The notes under the pieces: model-generated
The model's input: only the letters and a program-made list of their open reading frames with translations
The model's database searches: none
What the model was told of the DNA's origin: nothing
NCBI GenBank assembly: GCA_963556145.1
Contig: OY744462.1
Location: forward strand, 1,860,001-1,924,000
Length of the DNA stretch: 64,000 nucleotides
Direction: 5' to 3'
From: Hygrocybe punicea
Taxonomy: Eukaryota > Basidiomycota > Agaricomycetes > Agaricales > Hygrophoraceae
Position numbers and translations under genes: made by a program
Shown: piece after piece, positions 47,484 through 58,164 of the stretch
Layout: the number at the start of each line of letters is the position of its first letter
Numbering within the stretch: position 1 is the stretch's first letter

Positions 47484-48663
47484 CTAATAACCTGCATGAG
47501 AGAACCAGCCCTCAATACTTGACTTGTATACAAGATCCAATGCGTTATACAAAAATGAGCGAGCATGTAATAAATCTGTGGTTTCCAAAAATGAACGATA
47601 CTCCACACCGTGGCGTCGGATGTACGCTTTGAGCCAAGAAAACATTTCTTCGATGGGATTGAAGTCGGGGGAGTACAAAGGTAAGTAAACAACTCGGATG
47701 CCCCTTGCAACACAATTAGTAGCTAGGAAGGTAAAGGGTGCAGCTACATACTTTTCTTCGCAAATCGCCGAAACACCGTCAACATGGTGGATTGAGCAGT
47801 TGTCCATTACAAGAACGCTGCGCGGAGCAGGATATGGATTCATTTCCTCGAGAAGGTCATCTATGAATTCAAGGAATGTATCGCCGTTGAATGCACCAAG
47901 TTCAATGCTACTGTAGATGACACCATCAATTGTCAGGGCAGGCAATACCAAAAACCTGTGCTGAAAACATCAGAAAATTGAAGGTTTTTTAACTTGCAAC
48001 AAACCTAGTTCCATGGACGAAGCGGGACCGCTTGCGGGCCCGTTGCCCTTTTATTGCCCAGCCATTTTCACGGTATGTATTCAATTGGTTGATAGCGCAC
48101 TCATCAACGAATACGAGATATTCCCTCGGTTCATCAGCAATGTCGAGAATGTATTCGGTGCGTTTGATTGCACAATGCTCGACTGCAATCTTCGAAAGCT
48201 TTGGAGAACGTAGGTAATAAACAGCAGAACTGAGAGATTAGCTAGGTGAGATTTACCTTCTTATGAGTCAAGCCTGCCTCCTTGATCGCCCGATAAAGAG
48301 TTGGAATAGAAACAACAAGCCCATGTTGATTGTATAATTCATCAGCAATCTCATCCAAATAAAGGTCTGGGCAGCGTTCGATGAGGCCAAGCATCATCTA
48401 AACAAATTTGAGTAACATGTAAATGGGCTGAGAAAAGGGAATACATCGATATGAGGTTGCGACATGATCTTTGGCCTCCCGAGAGTATCACAAGGGTCCA
48501 GAACAGTAGCACCAATCTCATTGTAAAGTTTCTTGATATGCTGTACTGTACGGGGGTTGATGTTTAGGGCTTGGGAAACTCGAGTGGTGTTCCATCCGAG
48601 CTGGATGGTCGGGTAAACAACCAGTTCTCGTATTTCTTTTGTGATAAGAGATCCCTTGGTCAT
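47484..48663 (-). CDS. Tc1/mariner-type DD34E transposase, apparently intact
   Basis: Five exons on the minus strand (48663-48445, 48397-48257, 48198-48005, 47955-47752, 47703-47484) give 325 residues, the usual length for the family. The N-terminus MTKGSLITKEIREL and TTRVSQALNINPRTVQHI form a helix-turn-helix. The catalytic triad is Asp in VFVDECAINQ, Asp in VLVMDNCSIHH and Glu in YSPDFNPIEE. Skipping the last 48-nt intron (GTATGTAGC...CTAAT...CAAG) would make the final spacing 50 residues; splicing gives exactly 34, which supports the model. It should bind the terminal repeats and cut at TA. No stop or frameshift was seen. Confidence 0.85.
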
Positions 48664-49395
48664 CTTGAAAAGCTTCAATGGAGGTCACATGCCATTGTCA
48701 ACTTGAATAACGCCAATGTTGCGGCAACGAATCAAGACCAAGAATTGGGTGTGTTTAAATTTGTCTTTCCTAGGTCATTGTGTAATATTAATGGCCAGCA
48801 GCATTTTATTTTCACAGGAAAGCAGTTGGACGACTACATTGCTTTGTGTGACTGCAAAATCCAGAGCTCAGCCAACAACCATCTCATCTTCCGCCTGACA
48901 GTTGAAAATCCGGCTCGAAAGCTAGTCGCCTTCAAATTAGAATTTTTGGACACCAATGATACAGTGGTGGTAAAAAGTCTGGATGAGGAGGACCTTTATC
49001 CTGGCCAAGAAGACCTTTATCCTGGCCAGGAGGACCTTTATCCTGGCCAGGAGGACCTTATCCTTGCCAACAATCAGTTTGGGGATGGTAGTCTTCCAGT
49101 CAATCGCGTCTTTATTTTATTTGGTGACTTTTTCCCGCGCTATTATACAACTCACTCAATGTCCTACACCATCACTCATTGCCAAATCTCGTCCATTGGA
49201 GGAAACCAGTCTAGTGTCCGAGGAGACCAAACCAACAACTATCACAATAACATTGTCACCATCAACGTCCCTGGTGAACATTGTGTAGCGTGCCATATCA
49301 GGATCAGGTGCAAGCGATTGTGGGGTTGGATGCGGGCTCTTTTATCTGTAAGCGTAAAGCTCTTTTCCTTTCATCCTGCGCTCATCTTGTGCTAA
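48571..49395 (+). CDS. Terminal-repeat ORF, right copy, unknown function
   Basis: It matches the left copy from KFVFPRSLCNING onward (about 48738) to the end, including three DLYPGQE units and GDQTNNYHNNIVTINVPG. The first 55 codons are antisense to the transposase N-terminus and are probably not real, so the natural start is likely near 48716-48740 after an intron. The few differences between copies are mostly single bases (for example NQSTV versus NQSSV). Function is unknown. Confidence 0.4.
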   Translation: MGNSSGVPSELDGRVNNQFSYFFCDKRSLGHLEKLQWRSHAIVNLNNANVAATNQDQELGVFKFVFPRSLCNINGQQHFIFTGKQLDDYIALCDCKIQSSANNHLIFRLTVENPARKLVAFKLEFLDTNDTVVVKSLDEEDLYPGQEDLYPGQEDLYPGQEDLILANNQFGDGSLPVNRVFILFGDFFPRYYTTHSMSYTITHCQISSIGGNQSSVRGDQTNNYHNNIVTINVPGEHCVACHIRIRCKRLWGWMRALLSVSVKLFSFHPALILC

Positions 49396-50266
49396 GCGTT
49401 TTGCGCAACGTATTTCGGGGCAAAACGCCCAAGTTCCCGATAGCGCAACGAGTGCGAACCACACATGAACGAATCGCGACACGCCGGATGAACCGATGGG
49501 GAGAAAGATGGAACGGAAGTGGGTGGGGTAGTAGTTGATGCATCGGACTCGCATTTATATCTTCGTATGCTCGCGTTCATATACTTTTTATTCTGCAATG
49601 CCGGACTTTCCCTTCTTTTTCAATTTTTCAATTTGGAGTTACTCTACTACTACTGGGACAGTGAAACAGCATGCCATTGGTTCAGAAAGTACAGGGTACG
49701 CGTGTAGTATGAATATGCAAAAGATTTGAGCCAAATTCACGAAGGCAAAAGACTAAAAAAATGTGACGGTACACATGATGCCGATGTAGTGAAACAAGAC
49801 CACCCGCCCGCCTTCTCCATGCCCCGTGCCATCCACTAGGTCGCGTACGTGCCAGGGAAGATGTCCGTATGGGCATTGGGCGCCTTGATCGCGAGTGACG
49901 GCGCCCACACGCCAATCGGGGCAACGAAATTTTGATGTGATTTGAAAGCATTTTGGGATGATCGGATGCATTCCTGCCCTCAGCTAATGCACATATAAAC
50001 TATAGAAAGCTTCGAAATTAGCATTGTGTAAGTGGATCCCGAGCTACGGCTTACCGATGGTCGTCCAGCGCCTGGAATGACAAATAGTTTTTGAGCGGTT
50101 TTTTTGCGAATTTTATTAGATGGGGACCTAGGCCCCATCTGGCTGAGTACTATAAAACAAATTTCGAACGATTTGGTTGAGAACTCACCAAGTTATAGCT
50201 TGCGCATTGTGAGGCGCGCTAGATAGGCGGACTTTCAGTTAGCGACAAGTATTATGTAATCAGCTG
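48730..50266 (-). repeat. Right terminal inverted repeat, uninterrupted
   Basis: 1537 bp. It preserves the empty gypsy target (ACGTTGCGCAAAACG near 49400-49416). The outer end CAGCTGATTACATAATAC (reverse) adjoins TA. Confidence 0.9.
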
Positions 50267-50268
50267 TA

Positions 50269-51788
50269 ATGAATGCCGGCAAGCCGATAAGAATATCCCT
50301 GTCTGCTCAAATGCTGTGATAGTACCCTCATTGATGGAGTTAGCTACAGTCCAATTCTCGGTGCAGGCGGTATTGGTTTCATTAAAGGGCTGATCCTCAG
50401 ATTTTTTTGCACCCGGACGCAGGTGTACATCATCCTTGAAATGGTCCACTTTTGAGACTGAAAGAAAGTAAATACTGTTGTATTCACATGGATCTGCATG
50501 CCCGGATCCATCCACTCTCCGAGTTGAGCTGTTGCCATCCATTGCATGCAAACGAGCTGGTGAGAGTTTAGGCTCATCTGATAGCTGTTGAGTCCAGTAT
50601 TAGTTATGCAATAAACAGAAGATAAAAAGGTAAACCTTGAATCCACATGGTGGGCATGCATACCGAATATGCCAGTCTGGACCCCGACCAATGGCATCAT
50701 TTACATGATGTTGGACATGGCGAAGGATGTCAAGATGAGCATCAAATGCTGATGAAAACTGTGACCTCAAAGACTGCGAATAAGTAATCTATTCCAAAAT
50801 ATAGTCAGATATTATGGTGCTGGTGTAATTATACTGACATTATGAATTGAGCATAGAACCTTGGTCATGGCTTGAATACTGAATGATGATTGGCGGTGGC
50901 GAATTTGATGATAGAACTCCAGGCATTCAAGAGTGATAGCTAGAGGAGGCTGTGAGGGTGACGACCCGAGTAGACCAATTGAAATGAGTGCCACATTTGG
51001 AAGCTGATTGTGACACTGTTCCACTGGTTTCTTAAATGTATATTCTGAGTACGACAATTAAATTATAATTGATGTTGTAAATGGAATCAAGCTACCTCGT
51101 AGTCCTAGCTCTGCGATCTCAAAGATATGTGGTGCAGACAAATGATCCTCCATGATGGTTGGATCGTCTGCGCCTGCAACTTTTGTCACTTGAGCCTGGT
51201 GTTTCCAACGAAGGTATTCAGATACAAGAGATGGCATTTGGGCATCCCATCCTTCATGCAGCTGTCTATTGCGCTGGAGATGTGTCCGTAGATCCTGCCG
51301 TTTACAAGTTCTCTTGGTATGAAAGCTTGAAGGAAGCATGAGAAGATAGAAGTCACCCTGTCCAAGTCATGACTTACTTTACAACGGTGACTAGTCTTGC
51401 CTGATCAACAGCACGTCCTTCCTGACTGACCTCTGTAGGTTTTGCAGATTCATCCAGGTCATCCTCATCTGTCCAATCGAACTCTTGATCATTATCACCG
51501 ACAAAATTCTCGAATTCATCCAATCTCACAGGTTCTTCACCAACCTCCATGGCAGCCTCTGATAATAGTTGCCGTGCCCTCCCTGTCTTCTCTGGTTATA
51601 TTTTATTAGTCTGTTGTACTGTAAACAAGGTGAATGAAATTGCACACACTTGCAAGTTTGTCTGCCCGTTCTTGGTCTAGAGCAATTCAAGCGCATCGGA
51701 TATCTCATAGACGTGCACTCATCGAGGATGGCCCCTTGTCTGTTAGTACTGTCATTTTGACTCGGCTTGAAGTTGCACGGCGACCCAT
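50269..51788 (-). pseudogene. KDZ transposase, N-terminal part
   Basis: The start is probably ATG 51788 (MGRRATSSRVK). Exons include LLSEAAMEVGEEPVRLDEFEN and an acidic FDWTDEDDLDE stretch, then after an intron CKRQDLRTHLQRN and MPSLVSEYLRWKHQAQ. Near 50550 comes MDGNSSTRRV (catalytic-region Asp of the family) and near 50290 EQTGIFLSACRHSL, where the reading enters the mariner-type terminal repeat. The order matches Agaricomycete KDZ transposases, a DNA transposon family often found as multi-gene elements. The C-terminal half lies beyond the 18.3-kb insertion. Confidence 0.8.
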
Positions 51789-51945
51789 TTTACACGTCTG
51801 ATTGGACAGGTCAGAAATGAGGTCCAGTGAAGAAAGGGTGTGTGGTTATTATGTTGCTTACATTAATGATTTGCAGGAAATGCCTTGCAAAATACAGGTT
51901 GGTGTGGATGTGTAGAAATGTAGAAAAACCAACTTTGCGAAATGC

Positions 51946-52979
51946 GAAGCGGTGGCACAAGGTTGTGGGTAGGCAACTGCATGGATCATCGTGGGTGCCG
52001 AATTTGGTATCCGTATCCATATCCGTATCCATCACTATCCGTATCCGAGCCACGGATATGGATATGATATGGCATTTACCTCATGTTCACCATGCCAACG
52101 TCAATTGACGTTGCGGCATGCTCGCACGAGGTAACTGAGGCCGAGGACAGGTCTGCACCGTGCTCAGGGCACAGTGCAGACGTGTTGTGGTAGGTTGGCC
52201 GTGTGGTGGCCGAGGCAGCGGTGATGGCTGGTCATTGTGGTGGTGTGCAAGTGAGTTGGGGGTGCTCGAAAATGGATGGGAAATGGGTGCCATGGGTGTT
52301 GACCAAGTGGGGGTGGGGTTTGGGGCAAAAGGCGGCGAGGTGATGTATTTGGGCTCCCCATTGTCCCGGTCTCAACATGAACACAATGCAGGGGGTGGGT
52401 TGGCCACAACCAGGTGGTGGGCGCACTACCATCCTCCTGGTTACCTCGCGGTTGCAGCACCAACGTCGATTGACGTGACATTGCGCATCTGCAAGGTATG
52501 TTGGTGGTTGGATGGCCATGGTCTTCGTTGCGGTCATGGTGGTGGAGGTGGTGGCCGCCGTTGTCATCCTTGTCCTCGCCGCCTGTTGTCCTCGTCGGGT
52601 GTGTGGTGTTTGTGTTGTTGGTACTGCTGTCGTCGTCATTTGTGTAATTAGTAGCTAAGAAAAAAGACAAAAAAACACTTACCTACTGCAACGGTGGGTG
52701 CACCACCCTCCCGCTGCCCTTCTCCCCCATGTCCCATCGTTGTCTGTCGTCATTGTTGGCATTCTCGTTGTTGTTGTTGCCGTAGCTGTCAGTTGGTGAT
52801 GTTGATGTGTGACATGGGTACCATGACACTACCCAAATAGGGACTGGTTACAGATACATGGGTGCACAGATCGGGAAATCTTGATCCGTACCTGTATCCG
52901 AGGCGATCCGTATCCGTGATCCGTGCTGATCTGCCCAATCCATGCATTTGCCTAGTTACGAACCCCAAGGCACTGCTTC
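51946..52979 (-). mobile_element. Putative hAT-like element with ATCCGTATCC subterminal repeats
   Basis: The left GAAGCGGTGGCAC..TAGGCAACTGCATGGAT and the right ATCCATGCATTTGCCTA..GGCACTGCTTC are imperfect inverted repeats. Flanks GCGAAATG (51938-51945 approximately) and GCGAAGTG (52980-52987) agree in 7 of 8 positions. Subterminal ATCCGTATCC arrays recall the ACCCGTACCC arrays of the element at 20583. On the minus strand an intron-like GTAAGTG...CTTAG near 52680-52650 precedes ATGACGACGACAGCAG and a trinucleotide-rich tract. Confidence 0.45.
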
Positions 52980-53080
52980 GCGAAGTGGATTCAGATTTCA
53001 CCAACATGCAAAACCAGGTCAGTGCAATCAATACCGTACCGTTGGTCCAATCCTTCCTAATAAAGGCTGTGCTCTAGTGG

Positions 53081-55069
53081 CCAGGTCTTTGCATGCGTAC
53101 TGGTATTGAAGGGTTTTATATTGCAGTCCGGGGAAGCCTTGAAGATTTTCATGAGCTGAAGACATTCTTTTCACAGAAAGCCCTTCAATTTGTCAAAGAA
53201 GTCTTGAACATTGAACCATGGGAATTAGCACTCAAACTGGAGGCATGGACCATCAGTGGACTGGGTATGTGACAAGCTGGCTCTTCATGATGAAACTGAT
53301 GGTTGTAATATCAGACAAAGCTCCCGAGCCATCAGCAAAATACTCACAATCGAAGTTGATCAGTGAATGTCGTGTAAACATCCAGGAAAACTTAGGTAAA
53401 ACCCACCTCTCTCCCTATATAAACCATTGACAGAAACACAGACAATATCCTATGCCGCTTGCACAAAATCACAAAGACCGTCCCAATGAACTATGAGAAT
53501 TATGAGGGGAAGATCGTGGAGAAATATGGAGTCGCACTAAAGGGGTGGCCATTTGGTGAAGTAATCCTGCTAAGCTTGGGGGGACACCAGCAGTCCGGAA
53601 GTTGCTCAACACCCTCAAGTCTGAAGAATGTTGCTGGTATGAGATGACAAGGGAGGAAACGGCTGCAAGGAGGGCATCAAATGTGCAACGAGAAGCCAGG
53701 GGCGAGATCGTGTACAATTCAAGGAAATCCCAACACACCGCAAAGAAGACAACGAAGAAAAGCGTTGAAATGATATTCTCGGAGTCCTCAAGTGACGATG
53801 ATGAGGATTCATGCAAAGGATGGCGGAGGCTATTGCAACAAGTCAGGTATGCTTGCTAACATTCAAGTTTTACATAGAACTAACATTAAAATTATACTGC
53901 GGTTCAGCTGCAGGTCCAGACGGCCTCAGGGCTGGGTCAATCGACTCCAGGCCAATCTCCATTAGAAAAACAGTTGTGAAATCGAATGAAGGCAAGTCTG
54001 TATACCCTAAGTTCGAATTTTTGTTGATTGTGCGCAGCTGACATTTTAATTAAGGCAAAAATGGAAGGCATCCTCAAGGTATCCATCAAATTCGTGCACA
54101 AACTTTTACTGGCGAGCTTCCCAGATTTTTTTCATTTGCATCTCTCACTTGCACTACCATGTCGCACAAGCAGACTGGTGAAAACACGCTTTCAATCCTA
54201 CTACCACCTGTGCATCATTTCATGAGCACTTATGAACATGTCTTTCATTTCACCTTCATGCCAAGTAAACCAGGACTCGTCGTAGGTGTTCAATTCATTT
54301 TTGCACACTCGGCAGGAACATTGATCATATTATTAGGAAGTACTCATCACATTTCCGCCTGTAAAAGATGTGATGCCTTCTGAGGGCAAAGTAACAATGG
54401 ATGCCCTTGACGCATCACCAGCCTCAAGATATGCAGCTAGACTCACTTTTGCTGACAAGGAACATACTGGGTCGACAACGGAAAGTGACTCTGAACCAGA
54501 GTTTTCAGCGATTGATTGGTGAGCATATTCTCTTATTGTTGTTGTCACATGACTTGGCGGTTGCCGCTTTTGAACATGTTATTGAGAGGGTACTTCAAAG
54601 AGCTGTAGCTCACTCAATTGTGAATGGTTTGCTCTGAAATTTTAAATGTGAGGTATTTAGTAGTATAGCTAGGTGCAGCTGACAGGTGGAGTCATAATTT
54701 AAAGTATATAAAAAATCAAATTTTCCAGAGTTAGCAGTGAATAAAGTTGACTTTTTATATACTTTAAATTATAGCCCCACCTGTCAGCTGCACCTAGCTA
54801 TACTACTAAATACTTCACATTTAAATTTTCTGAGCAAACCATTCACAATTGAGTGAGCTACAGCCCTTTGAAGTACCCTCTCAATAATATATTCAAAAGT
54901 GGCAACCGCCAAGTCACATGACAACAACAATAATATCTGAAAAACGTATTCTCTTGATATCTAAAAAACATACTGATGTGAATCTACAGATACGGCACCT
55001 AGTCAAAAGCATCTTGTAGAACTTGAGGAGTGTAAAGAGTCGGCAAAAAAGAGACGAAGATTGACAAAA
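53081..55069 (+). CDS. Conserved basidiomycete hypothetical protein, MITE in last intron
   Basis: Exons from about 53081 give GIEGFYIAVRGSLEDF, then WELALKLEAWTISGL, then ITKTVPMNYENYEGKIVEKY and GVALKGWPFGEV. They continue, one base out of frame near 53570, as NPAKLGGTPAVRKLLNTL and EECCWYEMTREETAARRA, followed by an acidic SESSSDDDED stretch and small exons. The exon ending EPEFSAIDW at 54518 is followed by an intron (GTGAGCATA) holding the 395-bp MITE and ending at an ACAG near 54990. The last exon codes APSQKHLVELEE...KKRRRLTK and stops at 55069. The block 'VPMNYENYE.kIVE...GWP' is one I recall from an Agaricomycete multi-copy family. The 53570 slip may be a mutation or assembly error. 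Confidence 0.5.
54536..54930. mobile_element. 395-bp palindromic MITE, copy 2
   Basis: It has the same length and sequence family as 25344-25738, with TTGTTGTTGTCACATGACTT ends flanked by TA (54534-54535 and 54931-54932). It lies inside an intron of the 53081-55069 gene. Confidence 0.8.
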
Positions 55070-55148
55070 TAAAATGTAACAAAATGTAACAAAATGTGTG
55101 ATGTCACATGTACATGTATATAACGCGTCTTTCTTCCTTCTCACCACT

Positions 55149-56553
55149 ATGTCGATGGCATCCGAATCTGAGACTCCACCTACATTAATCACTTGCCTAT
55201 CCAATCACAAAGAGGTTCGAAAATGGAAGCTTCAGTGTGTCCTGTGGATTGGCCTTGATTTGACACTGACATTGTGGCAGCGATCCCCTGCACCCATATC
55301 TTCATGCAGCGCGATGGTTCCCTCTCAGTATTGATCCATTTGCTGACCTTGTAACAGTTCTTAAAGTTGGGATGGCCTTTGAGTATGGTGTCAACCTCGA
55401 GAGCAACTTGAAGGAACTGTAAGTTTTATCATATGTGTCATTTTAAATGAAACTGAAATTTCAATAGCGGTGACAATGTTTCCCAATACTACCGCCAATT
55501 ATTCCACATGTTCGTGAAACTTGTACCTGATTTTGGCACCATAATCTCGGAACTTGAGCGCAAACCTGAAGAAACATCTACTTTCTTCAGTCAGGTGAGT
55601 ATATGCATGCTTGTGCATATTGATAATGCTTAATATTAATTTAAACAGCTTGGATCTGCAGCTGGGAATGCTCGTTCAGAAGATTGCGGCAGTTTGAAGC
55701 ACACCGGGATCACCTACATTCGATTTGCAAAGAACATAGCAAAAGCATGCGCAGTTTCAACCATCTTGTCACGGCTCGCCTTCTGTGTCCAATGCGATAT
55801 CTCAATCAGTTTGACAATGACGAGTAAGTATTTGCGATTCTTTATTACAATTAGTGATGCTTTTTTGTAGTGAAATTGCAGGACTCATGCAAGAAGGGCA
55901 TGTCAAGATCGGGACTGGTGACTGGCCAGCATATTTGTATGATGAGAACCAGGAGTATGACCCCGAGGAGAAAGATAAGGGACTGTTCCGAGGCTACGTT
56001 TTTGTTCGAGTAAGGTCTTATTTCCCCCTACATCTTTTATCTGATTAATTACAGGTCTACTGTCATATTTTTACTGGACCAGCAACAGCATTTATAGGTA
56101 GTGGTTGCAAGGGGACCAAAGCATCGAAGAGCAAATTACATGGCCTAAGTTCCATCACTCCAAGGACGATCGCATATGCAGCTGTTCAGGTAAAATCCAA
56201 TACCATTCCTCAATGACGACAACAACAATCTTCTTCACAGACACGTTTTTTTTATCTCATCTCTCAATCACTGGTCCAAGCTTGATGGCGAATTCAATAT
56301 GCAAAAGTTTTTTAACAACATTGTCAAGTTATTCAAGTCAAACCCTGATGACCCTTGGTGTACTGATACTCTTGCCTGGTGGAATAAGTGAGTAATGTAT
56401 TCATCATCATCATGTTACATTGTGAATCATTTCTACAGCCAAGTGCCAGAGTTATCCGAATGGTCAATTTCCTTGCAAAAAAACACATGCTATTCTGACC
56501 CAGAAGACGATGAGTATGAACTAAATGAGATACTCTCTAAACAAGCAGCATGA
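55149..56553 (+). CDS. DUF6698-like protein with probable premature stop
   Basis: The ATG at 55149 gives MSMASESETPPTLI and KEVRKWKLQCVLW. One apparent frame slip near 55280 leads to SIDPFADLVTVLKVGM. Further exons give NVSQYYRQLFHMFVKLVPDF, then QEGHVKIGTGDWPAYLYDEN..GLFRGYVFVRV, YCHIFTGPATAF, KLHGLSSITPRTIAYAAVQ and DDPWCTDTLAWWN, ending ELNEILSKQAA with TGA at 56551. The order, ending in 'ifTGPs.a...hgm..vTp.tIAYaa.q', is that of the Agaricomycete DUF6698 family, function unknown. The same frame stays open after the TGA to 56847 with an RG-rich tail (GRGMGGRGHVKGARGRGK), so the stop probably arose by mutation. Confidence 0.65.
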
Positions 56554-56891
56554 AGCCAACGATCCAATGCCGCTCCGAACCCTCGTGGTGGTGTTCTGAA
56601 TTTGAGTGGGGAGGGCAACGATAATGTTGCAGAAACTCCCAAGAGTGGCGACACCGCTAGTAGGGCTAGCAGCCTGACTCCGAGCATGCAAAGTGTGGAT
56701 CTTGCCAACAAGACTGGGGTGACAAATGAGGGCCAAACCAGGATTGATAGTGGCAACAACTGGGGCAGTGCAAAGAAGCGGGGAAGGGGCATGGGTGGGC
56801 GAGGACACGTCAAAGGTGCCAGAGGCCGTGGTAAGGTGACTCAGTGATACCGTTCCCCTTTGTTTTCCTTCATCTCTATATGCATTGTTGA

Positions 56892-58156
56892 TAGTGTTGC
56901 CATAGTTCGGTTCCAAACCTAGCCGAACCCGGTTCAAACCCCGAACCGAACCCTAGGTTCAGTCTAAGTTCAGCCAAGTGCTGAACCGGACCGCGGGTTC
57001 AGTTCCGGGTTTCGAGGCCTGCCAGATTTCCTGAATGGCTCCAAACCACGTCCAAACCGCGAACGTGGATATTTTTAAGGTATTTATTTTATTTGTTTTT
57101 CGTATTTCTTTACTTACTTTTTCATGGTAAACAGTATCATGTGACCATTACACGTAGGTTTTCTTCACCAACACCGCAACAACGCAAGGCCAATGAACGC
57201 GACACAATGTCGCGTTCATGAACACAGGTAAGTCTCATAAAATTTCTTAACTTTACTAATATTATCTGCCACAGGCAACTTGACCGCGACCACATCGCGA
57301 GCACACCACCCAGCACAACACGGATCCCAATGCCAATGCAATGCCAACGGACGCAGGATGGCCGCAACACCACCACCACCACCACCACCACCACCAGCGG
57401 TGGCAATGGCAACGGCCATCAGCAGCGCCGGCAGCAGCAGAAGCGCCTGCAACAGCAGCAGCAACGCCGGCAACAGCAGCAACACCGGAAACAGCAGCAA
57501 CGCCAGCAGCAGCAGCCGTGGCAGCAACACCACCGCGACCATACCACCACCCGAAGAGGACAACAGCAGCAGTGCTGCACCAAGCCATCCAATGCCAACG
57601 GACACGGGACAGCCGCAACACCACCACCAGCAGCGGCGGCAAGGCAACGATGACGGCGATGGCCAGCAGCAGCAGCAGCAGCAGCAGCAGCAAAAGTGGC
57701 AGCGGCAACAGTGACAACAGCAGCAGTGGCAGCAGCAATGGCGACAGCAGCAGCAGCAGCAGTGGCAGCAACACCACCACAACCATACCACCGCCCCGAC
57801 GAGGACAACGGTTGGCAGCAGCAGCGCCGGCTATGCCATGCAGGGACCACAGGACAAGACCCCCCCGTCCCTCCACATCCCTTGGGGACACCGGAGGGCT
57901 CCCCCGCACCCATCTACCTCGTGAAGTGCAGCGCCGTATCTATTGATACGTGCCTGCCATTCGTGAGGAGAACGGACAGGGTGAGCCCACCTCGGTCTGG
58001 GTTTCAGACCGCGTCTGAACCCAGACCGAACGTGAAGAGACGGTTCGACGCCGTCTGGGTCCAGGTTTGGCCATGTGCCAAACCGGACCCGAAGTTCAGT
58101 TCGCGGTTCCGCCAAAAAGGGTCGGAACCGGACCGAACTGAACTTCGGCAACACTA
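56892..58156 (+). mobile_element. hAT-type non-autonomous element, copy 2 (1265 bp)
   Basis: Same termini as 34462-35716 (TAGTGTTGCC and GGCAACACTA). Flanks ATTGTTGA (56884-56891) and ATTGTCGA (58157-58164) differ at one base. The intron-like segment GTAAGTCTC...CTAAT...GCCACAG is conserved near 57230-57274, followed by a diverged (CAG/CAA/ACC)n tract. The 3' part with TATTGATACGTGCCTGCC and CGGTTCCGCCAAAAAGG is nearly identical to copy 1. Confidence 0.85.
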
Positions 58157-58164
58157 ATTGTCGA

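Larger units (their letters stand above)
31977..50266. mobile_element. 18.3-kb Tc1/mariner-type element with about 1.54-kb TIRs
   Basis: Both ends start CAGCTGATTACATAATAC and are flanked by TA (31975-31976 and 50267-50268). The right repeat is 48730-50266. The left is the same sequence inverted, but interrupted by the Ty3/gypsy element, giving pieces 31977-32840 and 43952-44634. Without the gypsy insertion the element is about 7.2 kb. The interior carries a degenerate DDE fragment (+), a PB1/SAM-like gene (+) and a spliced DD34E transposase (-). A further ORF lies within each repeat. The TA flank, CAG terminus and DD34E enzyme agree on Tc1/mariner. Confidence 0.8.
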
